Assembly (NCBI RefSeq): GCF_902459615.1
Contig: NZ_CABPSA010000004.1
Coordinates: 62,001 to 126,000 of the forward strand
Direction of reading: 5' to 3'
DNA length: 64,000 bases
Source of the DNA: Pandoraea commovens
Lineage (GTDB): Bacteria > Pseudomonadota > Gammaproteobacteria > Burkholderiales > Burkholderiaceae
Positions 24,812-33,739 of this stretch are shown one piece after another (within the stretch, counting starts at the first letter, position 1; each line of letters begins with the position of its first letter). The position numbers and the translations under genes are program-made. The notes under the pieces are model-generated. The model searched no databases, was not told the DNA's origin, and was given only the letters and a program-made list of their open reading frames with translations.

Positions 24812-25606
24812 ATGCATCCCATGCTTAATGTCGCGATCCATGCCGCCCTCGGCGCGGCACAGATCATCCATCGCGCTTCGGGCGATCTCAGTCGGCTGAC
24901 CGTCAGCAAGAAGCAGCACAACGATTTCGTGACGGAGGTGGACAAGGCGTCGGAGGCGTCGATTATCGAGATGCTTCGGCGGGCCTATCCGGATCACGCG
25001 ATTCTGGCGGAAGAGTCGGGACGGGAGGCTGGCGGTTCCGATTTCGAATGGATCATCGACCCGCTGGACGGGACGACGAACTTCATCCACGGCTTTCCCT
25101 ATTACTGCGTGTCGATTGCGCTGGCGTATCGGGGCGAGGTGGTTCAGGCGGTGGTCTACGACCCGAACGCGAACGAGTTGTTCACGGCGACGCGTGGTGG
25201 CGGGGCGTTTCTGAACGAGCGTCCGATTCGGGTGGGCGCGCGGGCGCAACTGGCCGATGGGCTGATTGGCACTGGCTTCCCATTCCGGGAGACGGACGAT
25301 GTAGAGACCTACACGCGCTTGTTCGTCGAGATGAGCGGTGCATGTGCGGGGTTGCGACGCCCGGGGGCATGCGCGCTGGATCTCGCGAACGTCGCCGCCG
25401 GACGGCTCGACGGTTTCTTCGAGCAGGGCGTGAACGCATGGGACATGGCCGCCGGGAGTCTGCTGATCACCGAGGCCGGTGGCCGGGTGGGCGATTACGC
25501 GGGCGGCGGCGATTACTTGCGCCTTGGCGAAATCGTCGCTGGCAACCCGGCGGTGTATGCGCAGATGGTGCCGAAGCTGGCGGGGTATAGCCGAACGGTG
25601 CAGTGA
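24812..25606 (+). CDS. Inositol monophosphatase family protein (SuhB-like)
   Basis: Mg2+-dependent phosphatase of 264 residues. Metal-site motifs are all present: ILAEESG (EE), [17 protein letters not shown] (DPLDGT) and [15 protein letters not shown] (WD). It would hydrolyse inositol-1-phosphate to myo-inositol, the natural next step after a PI-PLC releases cyclic or open inositol phosphate. CAGGA precedes the ATG. Burkholderiaceae usually also carry a housekeeping suhB next to trmJ; that context is absent here, so this could be a specialised paralogue or the housekeeping copy relocated. Confidence 0.9.
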   Translation: MHPMLNVAIHAALGAAQIIHRASGDLSRLTVSKKQHNDFVTEVDKASEASIIEMLRRAYPDHAILAEESGREAGGSDFEWIIDPLDGTTNFIHGFPYYCVSIALAYRGEVVQAVVYDPNANELFTATRGGGAFLNERPIRVGARAQLADGLIGTGFPFRETDDVETYTRLFVEMSGACAGLRRPGACALDLANVAAGRLDGFFEQGVNAWDMAAGSLLITEAGGRVGDYAGGGDYLRLGEIVAGNPAVYAQMVPKLAGYSRTVQ

Positions 25607-25792
25607 TTGATGGCGAACCGTCACCGTCGGGACCGTGGGCGACGAAATAGCTTTGGATCGTAGTGGGTCTGAACAGCATCGAAGCGTTGTGACGGCTTCT
25701 GAAAGGGACGCTTCGGTCGTTCGGATTCTCCTGAAAGCTCCGAGACCGGTGTCGCTGCAATGATGGGTATGGATCGTCACCAAGTGCATCTG

Positions 25793-25822
25793 TTGACGCA
25801 CGTTAATTAATGCCCATACAAT
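25793..25822 (+). promoter_or_regulatory. Promoter of brnTA
   Basis: TTGACG (25793-25798) and TACAAT (25817-25822) are separated by 18 nt. TTAATTAA (25803-25810) lies between them as a palindromic operator candidate. The ATG at 25829 falls where transcription should start, and no Shine-Dalgarno is present, so the mRNA may be leaderless. Confidence 0.65.
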
Positions 25823-25828
25823 AAATCA

Positions 25829-26095
25829 ATGCGAATCGAGTTTGATCCGGTGAAAGACGAAGCCAACCGGAGAAAGCATGGACTGTCGCTGGCTTTTGCA
25901 GAGTGGTTCGACTTTGAGTGCGCGATGCTGCAGGCGGACATTCGCCACGAGTACAACGACAAGCGTTTCGTAGCGACCGGCCCGATCGACGAACGTATTC
26001 ACGTGATGGTGTTCACCGTCAGAAGCGGGGTGATTCGCGTGATAAGCCTCCGCAAAGCCAACAGACGTGAGGTAAGAGTGTATGACGAAGCGTAA
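25829..26095 (+). CDS. brnT: BrnT family toxin
   Basis: Protein of 88 residues with the BrnT RNase fold: FDPVKDEANRRKHGLSLAFAEWFDFECAM, then RFVATGPIDERIHVMVFTVRSGVIRVISLRKANRREVRVYDEA. The RKHG helix, the R-V-I-S-L-R-K-A-N-R strand and the terminal Tyr are typical of the type II toxin BrnT, a ribosome-independent endoribonuclease. It overlaps the antitoxin gene by 14 nt. Autorepression by the BrnA-BrnT complex is known for the family and fits the palindrome in the promoter. Confidence 0.9.
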   Translation: MRIEFDPVKDEANRRKHGLSLAFAEWFDFECAMLQADIRHEYNDKRFVATGPIDERIHVMVFTVRSGVIRVISLRKANRREVRVYDEA

Positions 26096-26429
26096 GCGTC
26101 ACCCGATGACCGACGCCGAAGATGCCGCTATCACCAGGGCAGCGAAAGCGGATCCGGATAACCCCCCTTTAACAGAAGCGCAATTGCGCAATATGCGACC
26201 CGCGCGCGAGGCGCTCTCCGAAGCGTTGGGGCCAGCCGAGGCCGCCGCGATTCTCAAGCGCCGTGGTCGTCCCGTACTCCCGGAGAATCAGCGAAAAGTC
26301 ACGCTGAACATGCGAGCGGACCGTGAGGTCATTGACGCTTTCAAGGCCACTGGGACCGGTTGGCAAACGCGAATTAACGAAGTGTTGCGAGCCTATGCCG
26401 AGTCACATCACATGATTTCCACATGCTGA
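26082..26429 (+). CDS. brnA: BrnA family antitoxin
   Basis: Protein of 115 residues. The N-terminus (MTDAEDAAITRAAKADPDNPPLTEAQLRNMRPA) is the toxin-wrapping region. The C-terminus (GRPVLPENQRKVTLNMRADREVIDAFKATGTGWQTRINEVLRAYAESH) is the ribbon-helix-helix DNA-binding domain. The gene overlaps brnT, the normal toxin-first order of this system. It neutralises BrnT and represses the shared promoter. Confidence 0.9.
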   Translation: MTKRKRHPMTDAEDAAITRAAKADPDNPPLTEAQLRNMRPAREALSEALGPAEAAAILKRRGRPVLPENQRKVTLNMRADREVIDAFKATGTGWQTRINEVLRAYAESHHMISTC

Positions 26430-26468
26430 CTCCAGCTCCGCGTCATTTCTTTTAAGCGAGCCGTCACC

Positions 26469-27623
26469 ATGTCATTCATTTCTGTTGCCGTTGCAGCATT
26501 GCGGTCGTCGCCGAAGCCGTTTGTCGGCAGCTTCTTGAAGCGGGGTGTTCAGTTTAGCGCCAGTGCCATCATAGGCGTGCTGGGTTGTGCACATCCCGTC
26601 CAGGCGGCGACGTCCAGCGAGCGGGCGCGTCTTGAGGCCCCTGTTAAGGCGGTCGCCGATCAGCGCATTGCCGTCGACACGCCGCACGGCAGCGCTGTGC
26701 TGCCTGTCTTTGCTGACCATCCGCTGAATCAGCCTGCGCCTGACGTTACGCGTGTGTTCATCGTCATTCACGGCACACTGCGCAATGCCGATGTGTACTA
26801 CGCCTCGGGGCTGCAGGTTGTCGAGAAGGCTGACGAGGACCGCAAGAGTACGATGGTCGTAGCACCCCAGTTTCTGACGCCCGCCGATACGCGGGCGTTT
26901 TCGTTGTCACCATCGACGCTGGCGTGGTCGCAGGAAGGATGGAAGGGCGGGGAGCCTGCGCGTAAGCCGGGGCCGATCAGCTCGTTCGAGGCGCTCGACG
27001 CGTTGCTCGCACATTTCGCCAATCGCAGTTTGTATCCGTCGTTGTCGACGGTGGTCATGATGGGGCACTCGGCCGGCGCGCAGTTGTTGCAACGTTACGC
27101 CGTGACGGGGCGCGAAGGCGATGCACTCGCGCGTGCGGGCATTGCGGTGCGTTACGTGGTTGCGAATCCGTCGAGCTATTTGTATTTCGACGACGAGCGG
27201 CCGAATGCGCAGGCCATCGCGGACGGCACGTGTCCGCGTGCGACGCAATGGAAGTACGGCCTGAAGTCCGCACCGCCCTACGTGGCCTCGCAGGATGCAC
27301 GTGACCTCGAAGCGCATTACGTCGCGCGCGATGTCGTGTACCTGCTCGGGCAGGCCGACACGAATCCGTACACGCACTTCATCGATCGGTCATGTGGGGG
27401 AATGGCGCAGGGGCCGTACCGGCTCGCGCGTGGGCTGGCGTATTTCGACTACCTGAAAAAGCGCCATCCGGACGGTCTCGCACAGCAGGTCGTAGAAGTC
27501 CCGGGCATCGGACATGACGGACTCGGCATGTTCACATCCGCGTGCGGACTCGCCGTACTGTTCGGGCGGGCGTTGCCTCCATCGTGTCCGGTGATCGCGG
27601 GCACCGCGCCGAAGGCTCGATGA
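26469..27623 (+). CDS. Exported alpha/beta hydrolase
   Basis: Protein of 384 residues with an N-terminal hydrophobic export segment ending in AHPVQAATS near residue 47. The fold is shown by FIVIHGTLRNADVYYASG (oxyanion strand), MMGHSAGAQLLQRYA with the nucleophile Ser in GHSAG, VYLLGQADTNPYTH (acid region) and VPGIGHDGLGMF carrying the catalytic His. Conserved cysteines (TCPRA, SCGG) suggest a periplasmic disulfide. Substrate is unknown. It stands alone after brnTA and is followed by a hairpin terminator. Confidence 0.78.
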   Translation: MSFISVAVAALRSSPKPFVGSFLKRGVQFSASAIIGVLGCAHPVQAATSSERARLEAPVKAVADQRIAVDTPHGSAVLPVFADHPLNQPAPDVTRVFIVIHGTLRNADVYYASGLQVVEKADEDRKSTMVVAPQFLTPADTRAFSLSPSTLAWSQEGWKGGEPARKPGPISSFEALDALLAHFANRSLYPSLSTVVMMGHSAGAQLLQRYAVTGREGDALARAGIAVRYVVANPSSYLYFDDERPNAQAIADGTCPRATQWKYGLKSAPPYVASQDARDLEAHYVARDVVYLLGQADTNPYTHFIDRSCGGMAQGPYRLARGLAYFDYLKKRHPDGLAQQVVEVPGIGHDGLGMFTSACGLAVLFGRALPPSCPVIAGTAPKAR

Positions 27624-27634
27624 ATTGAATGCCA

Positions 27635-27672
27635 TTCGGTTGGGGAGATATGCGTGGTACCCCCCAACCGAA
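27635..27672. terminator. Hairpin between convergent hydrolase and MFS genes
   Basis: TTCGGTTGGGG (27635-27645) pairs with CCCCAACCGAA (27662-27672), an 11-bp stem with a 16-nt loop. It lies between the two convergent stop codons at 27623 and 27680. Confidence 0.6.
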
Positions 27673-27679
27673 GCTCACA

Positions 27680-29053
27680 TCACGTCGACACTGTCTCGAG
27701 TTGAGATCCCCTGGTTTCTACGCCGAAGCACCAGACACATGCCGCAGCGATGCCGAAGCAGGTCGCCGAAAAGAGAAACACCGCATCGCTCGTCGACCAG
27801 GTAACGATGGCGCCCACGAGTGTCGGTCCAAGCAAAGCACCGATTCGACCGCAGAGCGATGCATATCCACAACCGGTGGCGCGCGCTCTGGAGGGAAACA
27901 GCTCCGGCGTATAAGCATACAAAACGGCCCACATGCCAAAAGAGAAAAACTGCATGCATGCCCCGGCCGCATAAATTGCCCATTCGGCAGCGGCAATCTG
28001 CAACAGTTGCCCGAAGACGTATGTCGCGATTGCACCGCCCACGAGGGTGGCGACGCACGTCAACTTTCGTCCGATCCGCTCCACCGCCCAGGCTGCGGCG
28101 AGGAACCCGGGAATGCCACCCAGCGATATGTAGACCGTAAACAACACGGACTTCGTTACCGCGATGCCAGCGGCTTGTTGCAGCGCGCCCAGCCATGTGT
28201 TCAACCCATAAAATCCCAGTAGCGCGAAGAACCATAATCCCCCGACCACAAGGGTGCGCACCCGATAGTTTGCCGACCAGATGACGCGTAGGCCGCGCCC
28301 GCCTGCGACGGGTTCTACCGGCGTAGGTGAAATCGACGGCAAAGTGTCCAAACCGAGCCTGCGCATCACAGAGCGCTCAATGTTGGCTACGACTTCGTCG
28401 GCTTCGGCATATCGCCCCTGAGATTCGAGCCAGCGTGCCGACTCGGGCACATATCGACGAACCGCGAAGAGAAACAGGGCTGGTGCGGCTTCCAGGGCGA
28501 ACAGGACACGCCAGCTGTGTTGGGCGAGTATCGCGTAGGAAAGGAGGCCTGCGCAGATGAATGCGAGCGGCCAGTTTCCATCCATCAGCGCGAGGTATTT
28601 ACCGCGCTTTTTGGTCGGAATGAATTCGGACAACAGGGTCTGTGCAAGGGGCAACTCCATCCCCATGCCAATGCCAAGCAAGACCCGGCAAGCGCCGAGC
28701 GCTACCGGTCCCGGTGCCAGCGCGCACAGCGCACTTCCGGCACCCCAGACCAGCATGCTGATCTGAAACACCGGCTTTCGTCCGAAGCGGTCAGCGGCAA
28801 CACCCGAGCAGATGGCGCCGATAGCCATGCCAACGAAGCTCGCGCTACCGATCATGCCTGCCTGCACGTTTGTGAGTGCGAAGTCGGCTTTGATCGAGCC
28901 GAGCAGGAACGCCATGGTTGCGAGATCAATGTTGTCGAAGAAAAATGCCAGCGATATCACCAGAAATAACCATCGGTGATATCCACACACTGGCAATCGT
29001 TCCAAACGTTGTGCTGCCGAAACTCTGCTCACTTCAATCGATTGCATTTGCAT
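27680..29053 (-). CDS. MFS metabolite:H+ symporter
   Basis: Inner-membrane protein of 457 residues with 12 predicted helices. The AAHS/sugar-porter signatures are clear: FFFDNIDLATMAFLLGSI in helix 1, SGVAADRFGRKPVF in loop 2-3, RVLLGIGMGMELPLAQTLLSEFIPTKKRGKY in helix 4-5, PESARWL at the end of helix 6, and ELFPSRARATGCGYASLCGRIGA in helix 10. GGAGAG precedes ATG 29053; the frame begins earlier at 29095. It is the last gene after RidA, PurA-like and PPOX genes, 200 nt away, and probably imports the substrate of that pathway. Confidence 0.88.
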   Translation of the reverse strand: MQMQSIEVSRVSAAQRLERLPVCGYHRWLFLVISLAFFFDNIDLATMAFLLGSIKADFALTNVQAGMIGSASFVGMAIGAICSGVAADRFGRKPVFQISMLVWGAGSALCALAPGPVALGACRVLLGIGMGMELPLAQTLLSEFIPTKKRGKYLALMDGNWPLAFICAGLLSYAILAQHSWRVLFALEAAPALFLFAVRRYVPESARWLESQGRYAEADEVVANIERSVMRRLGLDTLPSISPTPVEPVAGGRGLRVIWSANYRVRTLVVGGLWFFALLGFYGLNTWLGALQQAAGIAVTKSVLFTVYISLGGIPGFLAAAWAVERIGRKLTCVATLVGGAIATYVFGQLLQIAAAEWAIYAAGACMQFFSFGMWAVLYAYTPELFPSRARATGCGYASLCGRIGALLGPTLVGAIVTWSTSDAVFLFSATCFGIAAACVWCFGVETRGSQLETVST

Positions 29054-29253
29054 ACGACTCTCTCCATTTGCGCGTCTCGTTGAATTCGTCAGCACCGAAT
29101 TTCGATGCTGGCGGTATCAATGTCGTGCGCCAAAACTCGGGCGGCGCGCTGGAAAATGTCGTGAGCAATCGAAGTTACGCCAATGTGAGTTGTGATACTC
29201 CTTTCAAATTTCAGCCGGGCGTGGCTGGTGTTCGTTCGGCTCGTGTGGGAAGA

Positions 29254-29874
29254 CTATTGACTGCGACCGAAACGATGAGGATCGAAGGCTTCCTCGGGTA
29301 AGCCGGATACGCACGCACCTCGCTCGAACGCATAGCGAAGATACGGTGCTTTCGGTTGACCGGGCGGTGAGTGCTGGCCGTCGGCCAGAATGCGCTTTTT
29401 CGCGCTGAGGCTCTCGATGCGGCAACGGATGGCCATTATCTGATTCGCGGCGGCAGGCTCTATCGCGGTGTAGTCGTTTTCCGGGCGGAACTTCGCCAGC
29501 GCTTCATTCTGGTGCGCGATCACGTGATGCGTGTCGAGACTGGTCATCGCCCGACACCGCGCGATAACGCTGTAGTACTCAAGGCTGGTGTTTTGGCCTT
29601 TGGGGGCTTTCAGCAGAGCCACGGGACGATCGATAGCGATGACTACGTGAGGATCTTGTTGAATGAGCCTGGAGAATGTCCCGAATCGCGAGCAGTGGAT
29701 CAGAAACGCGTCACCCGTGAAAGTGAAACTCTGTGGCACCACGTAAGGAAACGGGGTGTCGTTGACTGCCGCACGGCAAATCAGTTCGTCTTGCAAGAAG
29801 GCTTCGATGGCGGGCCAGTCGCTCCACGCGAGATCGGTCCGTCGCATTTCAGTGTCGAGGTAATCAGGTGTCAT
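29254..29874 (-). CDS. PPOX-family (NimA-like) flavin-binding protein
   Basis: Protein of 206 residues with the pyridoxamine-5-phosphate-oxidase-like split barrel. The pattern MRRTDLAWSDWPAIEAFLQDELICRAAVNDTPFPYVVPQSFTFTGDAFLIHCSRFGTFSRLIQQDPHVVIAID matches the PF12900 group, which includes NimA-type nitroreductases and heme- or flavin-binding proteins. ATG 29874 is set by AAGGAG ten bases upstream and overlaps the PurA-like stop by 11 nt, showing tight coupling. The reaction is not known. Confidence 0.78.
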   Translation of the reverse strand: MTPDYLDTEMRRTDLAWSDWPAIEAFLQDELICRAAVNDTPFPYVVPQSFTFTGDAFLIHCSRFGTFSRLIQQDPHVVIAIDRPVALLKAPKGQNTSLEYYSVIARCRAMTSLDTHHVIAHQNEALAKFRPENDYTAIEPAAANQIMAIRCRIESLSAKKRILADGQHSPPGQPKAPYLRYAFERGACVSGLPEEAFDPHRFGRSQ

Positions 29875-31255
29875 GGCTGAGGTCTCCTTCAGTGATAGGA
29901 AGTAGCTGCTCACGGCCGGGTCCAAGGCCGATGCCGACGATGCGGCATGCGGTGAACGCTTGAATTGTCTGGAGCAGTGTCTGCAAGGGGCGCGGAAGCT
30001 CATCGAAAGCGCTTGGCGTTGGAGGCAGTGTGTCGAAAGCAGGAAAGTGCCGGAGCTCGGGCGCTGGTGTGCCGTCACTGGCAGCATTCACGAGTACGGG
30101 GATCTGGCCGTCGCGTGTCTTCGAGAAAAGGGATAGGCAGTCACATTTGTTCAGATAGAGCTCGTCCACGCCATGTCGCTTCACGACGTCCGCCAACTGG
30201 GCAAGATCCAGCCGTCCAAGGCGACGCGGGCGTCCGCTGCCAGTGCCGTACTCGCGCGTCAGAATGCGAAGCGCGGTGCCGACGGAAAAATCGTCGTCTG
30301 AACTGAGCAGGGCGTCGGCGTCGAACCGATCCATTTCCTCTCGCCAGCCGATGCCCCGTAGCGCGGCGTCGGCGCAGTATCGCGCGGACCGTGCGCCCCC
30401 GAACTCCGAGCGAAACGGACCCGAGCCGACGCGAGAAACGATCGCTTTCGCGACGCCGATCGTCTTGCGGTGATACTTGCAGGGAAGGTCGCCCCCGACA
30501 AAAGCAAACGAGGGCGACGTGTGACTGGACGTGACGTAGGGTTGCGCTCCTGCAGTAACATCGAGCATGACTGACTGCGCCCCCTCGAAAAGCACTCTCG
30601 CGCCGTTCATGACCTTGCGAGTGATCCACTGGGAGTCCACCACAGTGATCGTGTCTCGCAAGCGCTGCCAGGCTTCGCGCATGGTGGCGATTGTCAATGC
30701 CCTGGCCGTCTCGTCTTCCGGGGCGTTTCCGCTCAGGGACGCATACTGCGCCATCTGCGTGAACGTCCAGGCTTCATCCGCAACCAGATCGCGAAGCTGA
30801 AGCGCAGTTCGTACACCACGATGCGAACGAAGGGCCAGACCTGCGTAACACGGCCCGACGCCGTTGCCGGTCGTACCGATGTCCGCGCCGTTCCCCGCAT
30901 CGAATTCCAGATGAGCGGGTTGAATCAGTGCGCATTCCTCGCTGACAAACAGACGGTCATGGAGCCCAATGCCGATGTTGGTCAGCGTATCGATCTCATC
31001 AGACAGCTTAGTCAGATTGACCACGCATCCCGATCCGATGTAAAGCAACGTCTTCGGATGAAACACGCCGGAAGGCACTTGGGCAAGTCGGGCACGGCCC
31101 TGTGGTGAATCCACTGTATGACCAGCATTTGCGCCGCCATTAAAGCGAGCGAGGATGTCGTAATCGCTGGCAAGTTTGTCGACGATTTTTGCTTTTCCCT
31201 CGTCACCATATTGCAGTCCGACGAGTACGTCGGCGTAACCGGTGGTGGGGTTCAT
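29864..31255 (-). CDS. Adenylosuccinate synthetase-like ligase (PurA paralogue)
   Basis: Enzyme of 463 residues clearly homologous to PurA but divergent. The P-loop GLQYGDEGKAK carries the catalytic D18, and NAGHT carries H46. IGTTGNGVGPCY, FEGAQSVMLDVTAGAQPYVTSSHT, the aspartate loop GTGSGRPRRLGRLD, the guanine-specificity NKCD and GLGPGREQ are all recognisable. PurA couples aspartate to an oxo-purine using GTP. Here the gene lies between RidA and PPOX genes with ATGA overlap to RidA and without purB, so a substrate other than IMP is likely. It could alternatively be an inhibitor-resistant PurA copy. Confidence 0.82.
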   Translation of the reverse strand: MNPTTGYADVLVGLQYGDEGKAKIVDKLASDYDILARFNGGANAGHTVDSPQGRARLAQVPSGVFHPKTLLYIGSGCVVNLTKLSDEIDTLTNIGIGLHDRLFVSEECALIQPAHLEFDAGNGADIGTTGNGVGPCYAGLALRSHRGVRTALQLRDLVADEAWTFTQMAQYASLSGNAPEDETARALTIATMREAWQRLRDTITVVDSQWITRKVMNGARVLFEGAQSVMLDVTAGAQPYVTSSHTSPSFAFVGGDLPCKYHRKTIGVAKAIVSRVGSGPFRSEFGGARSARYCADAALRGIGWREEMDRFDADALLSSDDDFSVGTALRILTREYGTGSGRPRRLGRLDLAQLADVVKRHGVDELYLNKCDCLSLFSKTRDGQIPVLVNAASDGTPAPELRHFPAFDTLPPTPSAFDELPRPLQTLLQTIQAFTACRIVGIGLGPGREQLLPITEGDLSHDT

Positions 31256-31716
31256 GGGGCGAGCACGAACGTGGCCTCGATTTCCACGGGCGCGTTGAAC
31301 GGAAGGCTTGCGACGCCGATGGCGATCCGTGCATGCTCACCGGCCTCGCCGAAGAGTTGTGTCAGCAGCTCCGATGCTGCGTTCACGATTGACGGTGCAT
31401 CTGCAAATCCTTCCGACGTCGCGACAAAGCCGCCAACGCGCAGCACATGCTTCACGCGATCCAATTGCCCGTCCGTGGCAACGTGGACCCATCCGAGTAC
31501 GTTCATGACGCAAAGTCTCGCGGCGTTGCGTGCGTCATCGGTGGACACGTCGGCGGGCACCTTGCCGGTCCAGACAGGTGCGCCATCGCGCACCGGTAAT
31601 TGTCCCGATACGATCAGTGTGTTTTCGTGCAGCTTGAAAGGTTTGAAGGGCGCGGATGTCACCGAGAGTTGCGGTAGGGTGAGTCCCGCTTCGGCGATGC
31701 GTTTGTAGATGCTCAT
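31252..31716 (-). CDS. RidA family protein
   Basis: Protein of 154 residues of the YjgF/RidA superfamily (PF14588 subtype, longer than RidA). MSIYKRIAEAGLTLPQ, then PFKPFKLHENTLIVSGQLPVRDGAP and the closing HARIAIGVASLPFNAPVEIEATFVLAP are typical. The Arg in the RIAIGV strand corresponds to the position that binds substrate carboxylate in imine deaminases. RidA proteins hydrolyse reactive enamines or imines, so an imine intermediate in this pathway is plausible. GGAG is 6 nt upstream; the stop overlaps the next start as ATGA. Confidence 0.88.
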   Translation of the reverse strand: MSIYKRIAEAGLTLPQLSVTSAPFKPFKLHENTLIVSGQLPVRDGAPVWTGKVPADVSTDDARNAARLCVMNVLGWVHVATDGQLDRVKHVLRVGGFVATSEGFADAPSIVNAASELLTQLFGEAGEHARIAIGVASLPFNAPVEIEATFVLAP

Positions 31717-31827
31717 TTGATCTCCAGAAAGGTGCCGCCGCTGCGGCTGTCCATTAATTCTGGAGGATTCAAAAAGGAGAAAATGTGGCGGTGGTGCAGA
31801 CGTGTGTCGCGATTACGCCAATTCGCA

Positions 31828-32610
31828 TCAGGAGCCGCCGGTTTTGAAAAACTCGGTCGGTGTGCATCCGAGCGCTTTACGGAACATCGCGCTGAACGCG
31901 CTTGTGCTGTCATAGCCGAGCGACGATGCAATGTCCGTCACCGAGCGTTGTGCACTGAGCATCTGAACCGCGGCGAGCAGTCGGGCTTGCTGTCGCCATC
32001 GTGTGAATGTCATGCCGGTTTGCTCCGGAAACAAGCGAATGATCGTGCGCTCGCTTGCGCCGACGACTTGGCTCCATGCGGCGACGGACGTTTCTTCGGC
32101 AGGGTTCGACAGAATCCACCGGCAGATACGGGCAATACGTTCGTCCGATGGCATCGGAAGGTGCAGAGGCTCGATGCGCAACGGTCTGATCTCGTGATAC
32201 AGCAGCTTCACAACGGCTGCGTCTCTTCCCTCCATATCGTAGTCGACTGGAATTCTTGTGACGGCTTCGATGAGTTCGCGTAGCAGCGGCGAAACCGATA
32301 TCACACAACAATCGCTGGCGCGAAGCGGTACGTGATCGGCGTCGAAATACAGCGTACGCATCTCGATAGGGCCCACGGCCTGCATGCAGTGCCTCACTTT
32401 CGGCGGAACCCAGACCGCGCGCAGTGGAGGGACGACCCAGTTGCCTTGTGCGGTGGTCACGATGATGGAGCCCGAACATGCATAGATCAATTGACCTCGG
32501 ACATGCTCGTGATGGTCGATGAAGTACCGATCGGGCAGGTCGCGCGCCATGCCCCCCACAGGGCGTTTGATGAGCTGGTAGTCCTCTCGATTTTCACTCT
32601 TCCCGAACAT
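31828..32610 (-). CDS. AraC-family regulator of the PurA-like cluster
   Basis: Protein of 260 residues counted from ATG 32610 behind GAGGT. The N-terminal cupin domain (YFIDHHEHVRGQLIYACSGSIIVTTAQGNWVVPPLRAVWVPPKVRHCM) is of the AraC_binding type that senses small ligands. The C-terminus carries the paired helix-turn-helix (TSVAAWSQVVGASERTIIRLFPEQTGMTFTRWRQQARLLAAVQML and SVTDIASSLGYDSTSAFSAMFRKALG). It lies between the RidA gene, upstream of which it ends, and the divergent hydrolase gene. It most likely controls both. Confidence 0.9.
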   Translation of the reverse strand: MFGKSENREDYQLIKRPVGGMARDLPDRYFIDHHEHVRGQLIYACSGSIIVTTAQGNWVVPPLRAVWVPPKVRHCMQAVGPIEMRTLYFDADHVPLRASDCCVISVSPLLRELIEAVTRIPVDYDMEGRDAAVVKLLYHEIRPLRIEPLHLPMPSDERIARICRWILSNPAEETSVAAWSQVVGASERTIIRLFPEQTGMTFTRWRQQARLLAAVQMLSAQRSVTDIASSLGYDSTSAFSAMFRKALGCTPTEFFKTGGS

Positions 32611-32735
32611 GGCGTGACCTCGGCATAGATTGACACTTACTCGCGTGCAGCTGTGGCGCATCCGTCTTAGATTCGCTTTTCGCGCCGGAGAAACGCGGCG
32701 GAAGATCAACTTCAATTTCGAATAGTGAGGCTAGC

Positions 32736-33593
32736 ATGACGGTTTACCGTTCATTTGATCAAGAGGCGCTGGATCGTCAATACAACGTTCGCGCAGGCAT
32801 TCCCGATCATCTCGAAATCTTCTCTCGATGGGCCGGCACCAGTGAAGCATTTCGCCGAGCAAATGCGGTCCGTGAGGATGTGGCGTACGGACCCGACGAG
32901 AAGCAGACCTACGACTTGTTCCCTGCCCAACGTACGGGTAGACCCACCCTGGTGTTCATTCATGGCGGCTACTGGCAATCGCTGGATAAGTCGGATTTCA
33001 GCGCGCTCGCCGGTCTCTATCAGGCCAACGACATCAACTTCGTGGTCGTGAACTACCGTCTGGCGCCCGCCGTTCGTATGGGGGATATCGTTGAGGACAA
33101 TCGACAGGCTGTGTTGCACCTGTATAGAAATGCGGCGGACCTTGGGGTCGATGGTGACGCGATCTTTGTATGCGGCAGCTCGGCCGGGGGTCATCTGACG
33201 GCGGCATTGGCCGGCACCGACTGGACGTCTTACGATGCGCCGCTCGATTTGATCAAGGGGGCGTGTGCCATTAGCGGACTCTACGATCTCGAGCCGATTC
33301 GCCTGTGCTATCTGAACAAGGCGGTGCAACTCGACGAACGCGAAGTCGCCGACTTCAGCCCGATCCGACATCTTCCGCGTGTGCCGTTGCCTTACATTCT
33401 CAGCGTGGGCGGAGACGAGTCAGACGAGTTTCATCGGTTGCAAGCGCAGTTTCAGACGCTTCTGGACGATCATGGGCTGGATGTTCAGATCGTGCGTCAG
33501 CGTGACGGTCACCACTTCGATGCAGTGGATCGTGTGGGCATCGAAGGGAACGACCTGTCGAACGCGATACTCGCGATGATCAAGCATCGATAA
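32736..33593 (+). CDS. Arylformamidase-like alpha/beta hydrolase
   Basis: Protein of 285 residues. HGGYWQSLDKSDFSALAG is the signature of kynurenine formamidase-type hydrolases, with VNYRLAPAVRMGDIVEDN next. VCGSSAGGHLTAAL gives the nucleophile Ser, VGGDESDEFHRLQ the acid, and RDGHHFDAVD the catalytic His. No signal peptide, so it acts in the cytoplasm, opening an amide, formamide or ester. It is divergent from the AraC regulator over 125 nt. No tryptophan-catabolic genes are nearby, so the substrate is probably another N-acyl compound processed by the RidA/PurA-like cluster. Confidence 0.85.
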   Translation: MTVYRSFDQEALDRQYNVRAGIPDHLEIFSRWAGTSEAFRRANAVREDVAYGPDEKQTYDLFPAQRTGRPTLVFIHGGYWQSLDKSDFSALAGLYQANDINFVVVNYRLAPAVRMGDIVEDNRQAVLHLYRNAADLGVDGDAIFVCGSSAGGHLTAALAGTDWTSYDAPLDLIKGACAISGLYDLEPIRLCYLNKAVQLDEREVADFSPIRHLPRVPLPYILSVGGDESDEFHRLQAQFQTLLDDHGLDVQIVRQRDGHHFDAVDRVGIEGNDLSNAILAMIKHR

Positions 33594-33702
33594 TCGATGG
33601 TGTGGCGATTATGATGCCTCTGATATTGGATAGAGGCATCGCCTGCACCGAAGCGATGGAAAGTGCGGCGAAGGCAGAAAAGCCCACGCGAGCAAAAAAG
33701 AA

Positions 33703-33730
33703 AAGGGGTTGCGATGACTCGCAACCCCTT
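33703..33730 (-). terminator. Terminator after tRNA-Lys
   Basis: AAGGGGTTGCGA (33703-33714) pairs perfectly with TCGCAACCCCTT (33719-33730). On the minus strand it is followed by TTTCTTTTTT, making a strong intrinsic terminator for the tRNA transcript. Confidence 0.9.
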
Positions 33731-33739
33731 GAATTCGTT

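Noticed and set aside
27629-28222. 197-codon plus-strand frame at the MFS 3' end
   Set aside because: Antisense to the conserved C-terminal helices of the MFS transporter; no domains.
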